From contig NC_082684.1 in assembly GCF_949987515.2 (NCBI RefSeq), positions 19,459,701-19,523,700 of the forward strand: DNA of 64,000 nt. The letters are read 5' to 3'. A program made the position numbers and the translations under genes. This document shows positions 34,975 to 46,056 of this stretch, piece after piece. The notes below the pieces were generated by a model. It was not told the DNA's origin and made no database searches. It saw nothing but the letters and a program-made list of their open reading frames with translations. The stretch's first letter is position 1; every line of letters starts with the position of its first letter. Source of the stretch: Delphinus delphis (lineage: Eukaryota > Chordata > Mammalia > Artiodactyla > Delphinidae).

Positions 34975-35372
34975 GAAAAATCATATTTATTGAGCACTTC
35001 ATTTGTGTCAAGTACTTATTTGTGAAGATAGGATGGTATGACACAGGGTGCATGGGTGTTGGAACTAAGTATTTTAATTTAAATCTATGGCGTTCAATAC
35101 CATAGGGACCTAGAGTAAGGAAATTAGCCTTCCAGGGCTTCATCTGCAAAAAAATTATGATGACAAAAAAATGGCATTTATTGTTTTTCTAAGGACTAGA
35201 TATAATGTATGTAAAGCAACTAGAATAAAATAATACATAATATAAATGGTTGTTATTTTCATATAATTATACATATGCTCAGTGTCATTTAATCCTCAAT
35301 GAAAAAAGAAAGACTCATATATGAATATTATCCTCATTAAACAGACAAGGAAATTAAGGCAAAATGAATTTA
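34975..35372 (-). repeat. MIR, antisense, split by another MIR
   Basis: Left piece 34975-35018 ('tattgagcacttcatttgtg', 'tcaagtacttatt') and right piece about 35266-35372 ('gtcatttaatcctcaatg', 'attatcctcattaaacag', 'acaaggaaattaaggc') are consecutive parts of an antisense MIR. A sense MIR lies between them. Confidence 0.6.
35019..35265 (+). repeat. MIR SINE inserted in an older MIR
   Basis: Sense MIR: 'aggatggtatgacacagggt', 'gtaaggaaattagccttcca', 'gggcttcatctgcaaaaaa', 'gtatgtaaagcaactagaat', ending 'atggttgttattttc'. Confidence 0.65.
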
Positions 35373-36648
35373 AATTAAAAATAAATTTATCTGCCTAATT
35401 TATCAAGATAATAAGAAGGGGAAACTGGTTCTCAATTTACATCGCTCTCATTTTAAACCCAATTCTCTGTTACAAAATGTTGGTTTCAAAGTAATGCAAG
35501 CTGGAAGTAATTTGCCTGGGTAACAATCAATCCAAGATTGTCAAGGCTTAGCAAGTACAGCAGAGGAGACCATAGCCCACATCAAAGCACTACCAAAGAC
35601 CATGGAAGTAAATCAACAAGACCTGGGGAGTTGTTGAGGGCAAGAATGAAGGAATTGGTCCACGTGATGAGATGGATCACAGTGGAAAAGTTTTTAAGAA
35701 GATGTTGGTATCAGTTGTGCCTGTAGTAATAGTTCTGAATTAATACAAGGAATGCTGGAAGAGAATCCAGCTTCAAATGAAAGTGTAGTAGATGTATATT
35801 TGTGTTTGTGATTGGGAGTTTGGTGGATAAAGATAGATGTTCTTGTTGGTCATAGTCTTAGAGGAAAATAAGTGAAAACCAGAAGTGTAGGCAGAAACAG
35901 TCTTCAGCAGCACTTTAAAAATATGCAGATGACTTTAAGGACAAAGCAGTTAAATGAATATATAAAGGAACCTGGCTTAAGACAATGAGTGGAAAGGTTA
36001 TGCCCCATCTATACTCATTCAGATTTTAAAATTTAGAGGAGAAACCTTGAATAAAGCACAGGGCCATTAAAATTATATCAGCATGCCAGTTTCTGCCTGC
36101 TGGATCACAGTATGTGAACTTGGTTCCATGGTAAATGTCTAAATAGAAAGGTGTAACAAGAAATTCACACAGCCTTAGATCTCAGAAGGCACAGACAGGA
36201 AACAGCAGACTACTTCCAATAAATTGGGTATTCCCAAAGTATAAGTTTTATTCTTAATGGCTAAGAACCTGGTGCAGAGGGTAAGGTATATGTGTTTGTG
36301 TGTGTGTATTTATGAGGGGCTGAGGAGTTAAACCTGAAGTACTCTGATTCCTACCACCTGGTACTGAGTCAAGCAAGGGAAGACCAGACAAACATAGAGA
36401 TAAGAATTGGAATGATGATTTATATAGATCTCCCCTATTGACATACGCCATTAATTACTATATTGAAAAATATATTATGTACATTTTATATATTTAGTAT
36501 ATATGTTATATGTGTATGTGTGTTTGCATATATATATATGTGTTTATACCTGTATATATATGCATGTGTACATATACATTTTACCAAATGAAATGAAAAC
36601 TGGAGGGGTTGCTAAATGGAGAATGAAGGTAGTATTGAATCAACAAAT
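35373..36648. other. No gene; TA/TG-rich run at about 36470-36570
   Basis: Non-repetitive DNA ending in an imperfect (TATA/TGTA) low-complexity run. Short frames are unrecognisable. Confidence 0.45.
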
Positions 36649-36663
36649 AAAAAGTAGAGAATG

Positions 36664-36963
36664 TACTTGCGGCTATGGGGAGGGGGAAGGGTAAACAGTG
36701 GCAAAGCGATAAAGAGGCATGGACATATATACACTACCAAACGTAAGGTAGATAGCTAGTGGGAAGCAGCCGCATAGCACAGGGAGATCAGCTCGGTGCT
36801 TTGTGACCGCCTGGAGGGGTGGGATAGGGAGGGTGGGAGGGAGGGAGACGCAAGCGGGAAGAGATATGGGAACATATGTATATATATAACTGATTCATTT
36901 TGTTGTGAAGCTGAAACTAACATACCATTGTAAAGCAATTATACTCCAATAAAGATGTTTAAA
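36664..36963 (+). mobile_element. 5'-truncated young L1 3' UTR with target duplication
   Basis: Cetartiodactyl L1 3' UTR: 'atatatacactaccaaacg', 'agcagccgcatagcacaggg', 'aactgattcattttgttgtg', 'caattatactccaataaag', then an A-tail. AAAAAGTAGAGAATG (36649-36663) and AAAAAGTAAGCAATG (36964-36978) form the duplication (12 of 15). Less diverged than most L1 pieces here. Confidence 0.9.
36815..36846 (+). other. Canonical G-quadruplex motif in L1 3' UTR
   Basis: GGGG T GGG ATA GGG A GGG T GGG A GGG A GGG: seven G-runs with loops of one to three bases. Known feature of L1 3' UTRs. Confidence 0.85.
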
Positions 36964-36978
36964 AAAAAGTAAGCAATG

Positions 36979-37194
36979 AGATGAATTACAGAACCCATAT
37001 ACGAAAAAATATTGACTTGTTATTTTAGAAATCATCCTACAAAATTCACTGTGTATATACAATGTCCTATAATATATGGATGATGCCAACTTTAAAATAT
37101 ATTAAATTATCCTTAAAAGATATACATTATAGGATAAGTTCATTAATTGGGTACATGAATACATTGTTCAACCTAGTATTTTATATAAATATTT
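36979..37194. other. No feature recognised
   Basis: AT-rich DNA between the L1 and the LTR piece. Confidence 0.45.
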
Positions 37195-37355
37195 AGGCCT
37201 AAACACTTCTCTGGGTCTTCCTGTTTCTTGGGAGGTCTCCCGTGCAAATATAAATAAAAGTCATTTTCTTTCTCTTGATAGTCTGTCTCATATCAATCCC
37301 AGCCAGAGAGCCTATTTGAATGGAGGAAAATTTTACCTCCCCTAGAGTACAGAAC
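37195..37355 (+). mobile_element. Possible ERV-type LTR R/U5 fragment
   Basis: 'cttctctgggtcttcctgtt', 'ggtctcccgtgcaaatat', an AATAAA at about 37251, and 'gatagtctgtctcatatcaa' resemble the end of a gammaretrovirus-like LTR. No viral genes adjoin. An L1 insertion follows immediately. Confidence 0.45.
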
Positions 37356-37375
37356 AGAAAATCCTGAAACATATT

Positions 37376-37778
37376 ATCATACTGAGTGAAGTAAGTCAGA
37401 CAGAGAAAGGCAAGTGTCATATGATATTGCTTATATGTGGAATCTAAAAAAAAAAGGTACAAATGAACTTATCTACAAAACAGAAATAGAATCACAGATG
37501 TAGAAAACAAACCTATGGTTACTAGGGGGTAAGGTGGGGGAGGGATAAATTGGGAGATTGGGATTGACACATACACACTATTATATATAAAATAGGTAAC
37601 TAATAAGGAAGTGCTGTATAGCACAGGGAACTCTACTCAACATGTTGTAATGACTTATATGGGAAAAGAATCTAAAAAAGATTGGATATATGTATATGTA
37701 TAACTGATTCACTTTGCTGTACACCTGAAACTAACACAACATTGTAAATCAATTATACTCTAATAAAAATTAAAAAAA
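37376..37778 (+). mobile_element. 5'-truncated L1 3' UTR with 20-bp target duplication
   Basis: Sense L1 3' UTR ('actgagtgaagtaagtcag', 'gcttatatgtggaatcta', 'gctgtatagcacagggaac', 'tgctgtacacctgaaacta', A-tail at 37772). AGAAAATCCTGAAACATATT (37356-37375) and AGAAAGTCCTGAAATAGATT (37779-37798) agree at 17 of 20 positions. Confidence 0.9.
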
Positions 37779-37798
37779 AGAAAGTCCTGAAATAGATT

Positions 37799-38240
37799 AA
37801 AGGATTTATGACAATACAAAATATTGTAAAGATGGGACCTCAAATTAGTGGGGTAAAAGGTTTTAAAAATAACAATAAACAGTGTTGCAACAAAAAGGTT
37901 GACTTGGAAAATGATAAAATTGAGTTCAAATTTCACACATTATACTAGGATAAATTCCAACTGTAACAGATATCTAAAGTTAACAAACAAAGCAAAGCAA
38001 AATGAAAGAAATGCTGGAAGAAAACATGAGCGCATTCTTCTATCACCTAGGAGTGAGGAATTCCTTACTTGGGACTCAAAACAAACAGACAACTGAAAAT
38101 TTTGATATGTTTTTACTATGCAAAGATAATAAAAACATTACTTTTGCATTGGTAAAATTTATCATAAGCAAAGTGAAAAAATCAACTGCACTCAAAAAAT
38201 TTCATTATTCAAGGTATTATCTTGTAGAAAAAAACACATA
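37799..38240 (+). repeat. Old L1M ORF2 C-terminal fragment
   Basis: Sense L1M: 'aggataaattccaactgtaa', 'gaagaaaacatgagcgcatt', 'cttctatcacctaggagtg', 'cttttgcattggtaaaattt', 'cataagcaaagtgaaaaa'. Two overlapping open frames (37899-38096 and 38002-38241) are its decayed remains, split by a frameshift. Confidence 0.7.
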
Positions 38241-38738
38241 GAGAAAAATTTAGATTCAGAGAGCTATTGCTTTTTTGTCTTTAAAATGTGACTAATCTTC
38301 CTCATTTGTTTCAAAGTTCAGTGAAAGAATGAATACATTTTATTTTTCTCATCTGACAATTCATAGTTTTCCTTAACAAAAATAGTCCTCCCATCTGGTC
38401 ATTTTTATAATTGTAATCAAATAAAAATAATCAACCTTAAACTACTTATACTACAAATTTTCTTCCTTAAATTTACTAAATTACAAATGCCATCAATTTG
38501 AGAAGAAAATTCATGTAGAAAAACAGTAGTTGATATAGCACCAATGCTATATTCTACCCATTGTTTAAAAAGCAGGAAGCATTTTAATGCTCTTTCCAGC
38601 CTGTCTATATAAAATGTAATCATTGAGATAGAATGATGTTTTATAAAGCAAGTCGACATTCCTGGTAGAGGGAATAAGCAATGCAATATATACAACTTGA
38701 CTTTCAAAATCAAGAGAAAAAACTTACAAAAGTATTTG
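38241..38738. other. No gene recognised
   Basis: Non-repetitive DNA with a 98-codon minus frame (38417-38713) that shows no motif. Confidence 0.45.
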
Positions 38739-39119
38739 CAATTTTTTTTTTAATTTAAAAGTTTTTAATTTACTAGACAAAGTTAAGCATACAGGCATAG
38801 ATTCCCTAGACACACAAACGTCTCCCAACATAACAAATCATAGCGGCGTTTATAGATGCAATGTAAATAAAACAGTAAGCAATTCGAATTTGGTCCTGAA
38901 AGACCCTGCAGATGAACTCAGTACAGAGATAACAAGAGAGTACCTTGGCTTATAATAAATAAGACTGAAAGTATTAGTTCTTGAGACTGTGCTGAAAGGA
39001 TCAGCGATGTCAACCTCATACCCAAAATGGCCTACATGTTTGTCAAGACTGGTTATTTTTTTCCTTCTTCCTCGGCAGCTGGACTGGGAACTGGAGTCAT
39101 ATGGTCAGTGACTCACTAG
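38739..39119 (-). pseudogene. Unidentified retrocopy 3' end or terminal exon
   Basis: Read on the minus strand, the segment ends in an A-run (T-run at about 38741-38752 on the plus strand) and retains about seven CpGs, unusual for this DNA. Near 39080 a short frame ends in PAAEEEGKK and a TAA stop, with stops just upstream in the same frame. At its upstream edge the minus strand reads TTTCTTTGCCTTCCTAG, a good splice-acceptor sequence, so a real terminal exon with 3' UTR is an alternative to a processed pseudogene. I see no AATAAA in the usual position before the A-run and no clear target duplication. I do not recognise the parent gene. Confidence 0.35.
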
Positions 39120-39854
39120 GAAGGCAAAGAAAGGGAGATTTAAGATACAAAACCAACGTTGATCAAGCTAGATAGAAACACAACTGTGTAAAATTACAGA
39201 AAAACAAATACTTCTCTCACCATATTTCCAGTGCAGATCCACTAATGGACATCCTCATGTCATACTAGACACTCTGTATTTATTTTTCTGATGGATTTCA
39301 CTATAATCTGCTTCAGATTATTTTAGTTTACAAAAATAACTTTTTCCAAGATTGGGGACCACCAAGGAACTACATCTGCACACATACAAAATATCATTCC
39401 TCTAGGCCTGAATTTAGAATATTCTTTGAGTTGTGCTTTCCACCTAAAAACAAACAACCACCTTCCCTTTCTCTCCTCTCTTCCCCCAACCCCCGATTAT
39501 TTTTCTAAGTAGCTTTGGATCAAAAAGATGAAATTTCACTGAGGTACACAGTTAATCTAAGAGTTCTGGGATGGGTTCACATTTCAACAACTCTTATTGT
39601 CATTTCTACATTTCTGTGCAGTTCACAATGCCAAGGGACCTGCTGCCTACCATGCTTATATTGAAAGGGCTTTGTCTTCATTACAATGATTCAGAGCAAA
39701 TGGAGAGTCCATTTCTCATGGATGATGGTGCTTACAAATATTCTCTCATATCTCTGGTAACTGATGTCATTGACAGCTTTCAGAGAACATATTTTAGAGT
39801 TAGTTCTGCTCATTTGGGCCTTAACTTAGAAGAAAGACATGGGAAATACCCATT
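39120..39854. other. No gene confidently recognised
   Basis: Non-repetitive DNA. A 95-codon plus frame (39571-39858) follows an acceptor-like 'cattctacatttctgtgcag'-type stretch, but the frame has no motif and no donor I would trust. Confidence 0.4.
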
Positions 39855-40015
39855 TTGAGTACATAGTTTTTACCAGGGACCATGCTGGGCATTTATATAC
39901 TTCATCTCACTGAAATCTTGTGAAAATTCCCATGTCAAGTGACTTGCCAAAGCCCACCCAGAGAGTACCTGGTATGCCACTTTAGATTAGAGCCTATATG
40001 CCTTCAAATTCTACA
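39855..40015 (-). repeat. MIR SINE
   Basis: Antisense MIR: 'gaccatgctgggcatttat', 'cttcatctcactgaaatctt', 'caagtgacttgccaaagccc', 'agagtacctggtatgcca'. Confidence 0.65.
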
Positions 40016-42299
40016 TATGAATGTTTTATTTTCTTAGAACCATTGTTGGGGTTACAGATGTTTTTATACAACTTGAGAAATTCTGTTTCAGGACTTCTGT
40101 AATTGGTTCTATTTTTCAAGTAATTTAGATGAAGTCTTTTGAACAACTGAATGCTGTTATCTGGTTTGAATCAGTGGTTAATTCATGATTCTATCCCTAC
40201 AACACTCTTCTCTGTTCATCAGTACACTTGAACACAATCATGTGTATGTTATATAATGCATTTATGTAAAATAATGATAACCAAAATGAGTAGAAAGTAG
40301 CTGTCTGAAAACATTCTCTCAGCACAGACAGTTCAATATTTTAAGCCCCTTTAGCACCTGAGTAGGATAGCCATGTAATCGGTCAGTCTAATTGCTCTCT
40401 ACCACGTGACAAAATGGCCATGCCATAACGAATGCCATTGAGACATATTGGCATGGCCTTAAAAATGCTGGGACTTTAAATCTGTCTGAGTTTTTTATTC
40501 TTTTTTCAAAAGTGACCTATTTTGCTATTATCAATTAGAGCAAAAATTCAAAGAAACCACACCACACTTCCAGAATTCCATTACTGGATTTTACTTGGTC
40601 GCATCAGCACCTAAAGGAAACTTAGAATTTATAAAGGATTGCATCAAAAATCAAGCAACTCAGGGAAAGAAGGGGAACCCAGAGAGACTACAGGGAATTA
40701 GAATGATCAGGTACAGGATCTAATCAAGGTTGTCCCTTTATCATATTCTCTTTATCAGTCTTCATCAAGTTGACCTGAATAGAGGAAAGGAAAAAGAAAT
40801 AGAGTTTAACATTAAGGATAACAATATCTTTCACTTCAAAACAGATAGGTTTATGATGAAACAGACTTTTGTAAGGCTTGACAAATTTGGAAACAATTCA
40901 CTGAAATAGGTGTATAATAAAAAAATAAAATCTACTAATATAAATAGTATTCCTGATGCTCTCAAGCCAGCTGTGTTTTCTGTGAATTTTACTCAGTTTT
41001 CAAGTGGAATTGCTTTAATGGTAAGGATCATGAAGGTATTTTCCTCCTGAAAGATACCCAAAGGAGATTACCCATAGAAATCATTTTGTTCAACATTGGA
41101 TTCTACAATGGGAAGAAGCAGCTGTGAAAGTGTTGTCCAGCTGCTCTATAACACTGGTATGGTAGGAGGAGATGATACATCAAGATGTGACAGATTTTCT
41201 TATTAAGAATTTGGCTGACACTGTTAAACAAAGCAGCTAGATATAATCATCCTCCAAAGTCACCAGTGCTTGAGGGTGGGAAAAAAAATGCATTTTTACT
41301 CCAGAAAATGGGAAGTAACATTGAAGATGTCAAGATGTAGATTGATGAAGTCTGTGGTTTTCTAATTTATGTTTGTTTCTTTTGTTTTGTGACAGGGAAG
41401 CATCTAATAGGCTGATCTTTGTCCCAAATATGCAGATTTGACAAATTTTCCATAAACTATGGGGCTGGGATACACTTTAGCTCCAAATTCTAACATTAAC
41501 ACAGGCATCTAACAAGTTTATTGAGAAATAACATAGCCCATGACTTGCAAATACATAATGACATACTTTGTGAGGATTTGGAAACACCTGATTTTCAATC
41601 CACACATTGAGAGATGAGAAGAGATACTGCTGCCCTGGACAGCTTAATCATATACTCCAACTGTAAGAAGAGGGCTTGATAAATTAGACTCATGACTTCC
41701 AAATTAGCCTAAGATCAAGACTCTGTGGATCAAAATAAATATGGAATGAGAAGATGAAAAAATGACAAGGTGGCCCTTATGGGTGATAATTGGGAAAGAT
41801 CCTCTGAGGTCAGTTCTAGAAGACAGTTTCCCATCAGCCCTGTTCTTTGGCCAACTTAGACAACTTCCAAACTCCACCTAGATTTATATCATCTAGAAAA
41901 ACAAAAATGCTTCTCAAAAATATAACTGGGCAGCATGCAGAATGGTAGTGAGCTAACAATTGTGTGGTAGGATTTTCTGTTGACAGCCATATATCTCAGA
42001 CTTGGTGTTGAAGGAGCCAACATCCCCAAATACCAGCAGGTGCAGACAAAAAACGCCCCCCAAATGTCTTCTCTCTCTAGTCAAATTCTACTCTCCCTAG
42101 CCAAAGGACCAGGAAAAGGGCAGCCTTGCTAGGCAGGCACTTTTAGACACAAACTTCTCTACTCCAGCTAAACACCACAGAAAAATATTACAGCCCCAGC
42201 TCTGCCCCCTCCAGCAAAGGCTGAGTGGGGAGCCTAGATTTCCACATCTACTCTCTAGTTCAATCAGGTCTCAGCCAAAGTCTTACTTTTCTCTCACTT
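40016..42299. other. No gene; repeat-poor to about 41.9 kb, less AT-rich after
   Basis: No repeat or gene that I can name. A 10-bp perfect inverted repeat lies at 40416-40425/40449-40458. The part 41950-42280 is relatively GC-rich and may be an unrecognised old repeat. Confidence 0.4.
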
Positions 42300-42532
42300 C
42301 CATGTCTTCACCTTGTTTATTTTCTTCTATTTAGGACTTTCTATTTAGAACCCTTTGACATGAAGTGATATGATGAATTTATTGTTACGTTTATTTTTTC
42401 TCCCTATGAAGACTTAAGCAATATAAAGGCAGGAACTGTTTCTGTCTTGTTCATCATTGTGGCCCCAGCACATAGAATAGTGTCAGGCGTACAATGGATA
42501 TTCAATAAATGTTTATTTATTAAATGAATTAA
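42300..42532 (+). repeat. L2 3' end
   Basis: 'ttaagcaatataaaggcagg', 'ttcatcattgtggccccagc', 'acatagaatagtgtcaggcg' and 'ttcaataaatgtttatttat': a clear sense L2 tail. Confidence 0.85.
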
Positions 42533-42797
42533 AACATGGAAGGGCAGCACTTTTTTAATTCAACAATAACAAAAATAATATTACTAGTAATAGAAGTGTC
42601 AGTTGTTTGTTTGATCACATGAAGTTTTGTATGAATCAAGAAATGTCTTTTTTTCAGTAAGAATGGTATATTTTTCATGAATTAAACAAAGTAATATATT
42701 AAAGCTTTCAGCATGATAAATATAATTTCTAGATGAGGATACTGATGTGGAACATTGAGGTAAGTGACATGAGATCATACTTCTAGAATGTAGGAGA
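42533..42797. other. No feature recognised
   Basis: AT-rich; a MIR-like 'gatgaggatactgatgtgg' word near 42733 is too short to call. Confidence 0.4.
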
Positions 42798-43241
42798 AAG
42801 AATTGACTCATGTGATTATGGAAGCTGAGAAGCCCCAAGATTTGCAGTTGGCATGTTGGAGACCTAAGAGAGCTGAGGTGTAGTTCAAAGGCCTGAGAGC
42901 AGAAGAGCCAGTGGTGTAAATTCTAGCCCAAAAGCCTGCAAACTTGAGACCCAAGAAGAGCTGACTTTTCAGTTATAGTTAGCAGACAGGAAAAAAATGG
43001 TGTCCAGCTCAGCAGTCACGCAGGAGTAGTTCCCTCTTGTTCAGACTTTTTTTTCTATTCAGTCTTCAACTGACTGAATAAGGCCCACCGTCATTAGGGA
43101 GAACAATCTTCTTTACAGTCTACCCATCCGAATGTTAATCTCCTCCAGAAACGTCTTCAAAGACACACCCAGAATAATGTTTGGTCAAACATCCAAGCAC
43201 CCCATGGCCCAGTCAAGTTGACATGTAAATTAACTATCACA
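42798..43241 (-). mobile_element. Retroviral-type LTR fragment, antisense
   Basis: On the minus strand it starts TGTGATAGTTAATTTACATG, then 'tcaacttgactgggccatgg', 'tggatgtttgaccaaacatt' and, at the far end, 'ccataatcacatgagtcaat'. This is the plan of a common mammalian LTR (MaLR/ERVL class, exact family not certain). Its 3' end is missing on the left. Confidence 0.6.
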
Positions 43242-43299
43242 GTCAGGAAAATATAAAAACTATATTTTGCCATTATTATATAATTAGTATATGCCAGAT

Positions 43300-43395
43300 A
43301 TATGTCCTCTTTCAGAATGATTCTGTGAGCTAAATATTATCACTGTGCACATTTTACACGTGAGGAAAGCAAAGCCAGAGAAGAAAACAAAATGA
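43300..43395 (-). repeat. MIR fragment
   Basis: 'tgattctgtgagctaaatat', 'cactgtgcacattttacacg' and 'tgaggaaagcaaagccagag' match the antisense MIR core. Confidence 0.6.
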
Positions 43396-43699
43396 TTAAT
43401 TTTAAATGGATGGTGACCTACAGAACAAAGATTTTAAGGTCCACTATGACTTTCTTGCCATATTACTTCATGAGGCCATCACACTTCTTCCAACATTCAT
43501 ATGTCATTTTGGGGCAGACACACAGAGATTGTATGTTTCTTTTCAGTTATGAATAAATATATATTCATAATTCAAATAGAACCCAATTGTTACTCTGAAA
43601 TTGAGAAATTTGAGGATAATCTAATGCCTATTAAAAGGGACACAACCAGAGACAGTATCACACCAGAGCTAGTAATAGCAGGGCTATTTCTATTACCAG

Positions 43700-43982
43700 G
43701 GCTAGAGGGATTAAGTAGGTAAAGGGATACTGGAAATGAAGAAAGCTGGTGGGGGGTGGCAGAGGTTGGTCTGTATGATGAGTCAGCACACACTTGTCAC
43801 CAGAGAACAATGTCTATGACAGGAGTTATCTCCCCAAACGGGAGTCTGGGTAGATTCCCAGAAGTAGAACTGAGTCACAGTTTCCCTCAATATGAAAGTG
43901 AAAAGGCTGGCCCAGGGCTACCTTCTACAGACAAATAAATACAGTCTTGAAAGTTAAAAAAAAAAAAAAAAGAAAAGAAAAA
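43700..43982 (+). pseudogene. Likely retrocopy of an mRNA 3' end (parent unknown)
   Basis: An AATAAA signal at about 43934-43939 lies 15-20 bases before an A-run (about 43955-43970, then A-rich to 43982), the exact layout of a polyadenylated transcript copied back into DNA. The upstream 200 or so bases (43700-43930) match no repeat I know, are richer in G+C than their surroundings, and hold only short frames (60 codons at 43756-43938). No target duplication found; the 5' limit is a guess. It could be an unrecognised LINE-mobilised element instead. Confidence 0.45.
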
Positions 43983-44949
43983 GCACCAGGAACAGTAACC
44001 TGCAGGTAGAGTGTGAGGAAAGTATGTAGCATAGAGCTCTTACTCTCCTTTCTCCCTCCAATCTTCCACAAGCGCTGCTTTACATAATCTGAATTCCACA
44101 GAAAACCAGAGGGCAAGGGGGCCCATTGATATAATCCACACAGGACAGTCTCCTGGGATGCAGAGCAGGTTGGAAAAGGTCAGAGAGGGGACTGAGGGGG
44201 GAAACAGGAGGTGCTCAGCAAAGGAAGGCCACTTTTCCATAAAGAGCTATTTGGAAGTCAGTGAGATGGAGATGCCAGTTGGAATCAAAAAGGCCCTAAG
44301 AATATAAACACCAGGGGCTCAGGGAACTGCTCTCTCACCTACAGAAAGGAAGCTTAGCTGGACAGCCCAGAAGTAGGCTCACACGAGTGTCGAGGCACAT
44401 AGATCCAGTTAGCTGAATTCTCATGCCAAGCCAAGCTGAATATCAATGTTAACAGTGTTTTGTGCACGGCTTCTACAAGATGGGGTGAAAATGTCCTGCT
44501 TGGTCTCTAATACTGATTCATTTCTCTGGGAGCAACAAGCTAAAAGATTTGGCTGTGATAAATTCTTACCTGGACTGCTCATTTATTACAAGGCAGCTTC
44601 CAATTCTCAGCAGATTCTTTTGTGTGAATATAGAACCTCATTTAAACAAAATCCAGTCTCTCTTGAGGTATTATTATCTACCTTTATAGCAATAAAATAT
44701 TGCATGTAAAGGTATTGATTCATTCTATATATTTTTCCATTCATGTTCTACTTAAAGAATCCTATCATAATAGTAGGCAAATTAAAAATATACTTTAAAA
44801 TATATATTTATTTCGGCTGAATGTTAACAAGGTAATTGCTATGCTAGTTAGGAAGCTTTCTAATGAAATGATAATTATAGGACAATAACTCACAATTGGA
44901 TAGCATCTTCAGTTTTGATACTTTTCATTAATAATAATGCTATTTCATC
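43983..44949. other. No gene recognised
   Basis: Non-repetitive DNA. An 87-codon plus frame (44446-44709) has no motif. Confidence 0.45.
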
Positions 44950-45060
44950 ATTTATTCAACCAATGTTAGCTGAATATCTGTAGGCACTAAGCATTATTGT
45001 AGGCACTGGGGAAACAGAAGTTTACACTCCACTGTGAGCTACAAAAAAGACTGAAGTGGG
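44950..45060 (-). repeat. L2 3' end fragment
   Basis: 'catttattcaaccaatgtta', 'tgtaggcactaagcattatt', 'gtaggcactggggaaacag': antisense L2 tail. Confidence 0.7.
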
Positions 45061-45621
45061 AAGAAGCTTCATGCAGAAAACTAAAACAATGCATCCTGAT
45101 TAATTAGAACCAAAGTCAGGATTAGAACCCAAATACACTTAAAAAGATGCCTCCCATCATCATTCTAAATTCCTTCTCACATTCGGGGTTTGAGCCATCT
45201 TTCTGTTTCTGAACAAACTAAATATTTGCCTGTCATCAGGCCAAGTGTAAACATAAACCTCTTCATTAGAAGCATCTGTGCTGTAAACAGTTTTGAAAGA
45301 AAAAGTATGATGATTTTATTTCCTTCTTAAAAGGACAAATGTAGCTGTCCACACCTCCACACAGTTACAGAAACAGAGACAGCTATTTAGAATCCTTAAG
45401 AGTCCACGCAGAGGTTAGGATTACAAAGGTAGTTTTGTCTATAAATTAACATGTGGCTGTACACACATCATGAAATTACTTTTAACTGTGCTTGTCTTTG
45501 GGCAGATGAATTAACTACACGTGTGTATCTGAGTGCACATGCCTAGTACAGAATATTACACAAGGGTAGAATTGACAAAGTGAATTTTTCCTAAATGAAT
45601 TAGATGTGCTTTCTATCCTTG
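45061..45621. other. No feature recognised
   Basis: Non-repetitive DNA; no gene seen. Confidence 0.45.
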
Positions 45622-45626
45622 GCTGT

Positions 45627-46001
45627 TGTTATGGACTGAACGGCTGTGTCCTTGCAAAATTCCTGTGTTGAAGATCTAACAACCCCTCAGTGTGGCTTTA
45701 TTTGGAGACAGAAGTAATTAAGGTTAAATAAGGTTATAAGGGAAGGAAGGACACCAGTGTCCTTATAAGAAAAGAGCTTGCTTGCCTCTGTTCTCTCCAT
45801 GCATGCACAAAGAGGCCATGGGAGTACATAGTAAGAAGGAAGCCAACTACAACCAAAGGGGAGAGCTCTCAGCAGACACCAACCCTGATGGCACCTTGAT
45901 CTTGGACTTCCAGTCTCCAGAACTGTGATAAAATAAATTTCTCTTGTATAAGCAACACATTCTATGATATTTTGTCATGGCAGCTCCAGCAGAATAATAC
46001 A
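45627..46001 (+). mobile_element. MaLR-type (MST/THE1-like) solo LTR
   Basis: Starts TGTTATGGACTGAACGG, includes 'gtgtccttataagaaaagag', 'gatggcaccttgatcttgga' and 'agtctccagaactgtgataa', ends 'gcagaataataca'. GCTGT at 45622-45626 and 46002-46006 is a perfect 5-bp target duplication. No internal sequence, so a recombined solo LTR. Confidence 0.88.
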
Positions 46002-46030
46002 GCTGTTGCAAAACAAAGGTTTCTTTCTTT

Positions 46031-46056
46031 TGTTGTCGTTGTTGTTGTTGTTTGTT
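46031..46056. repeat. (TTG)n microsatellite
   Basis: Short run of TTG/GTT units with one C interruption. Confidence 0.85.

Noticed and set aside
39571..39858. 95-codon frame following an acceptor-like sequence
   Set aside because: No donor, no motif, and the right end runs into a MIR. Not enough to call an exon.
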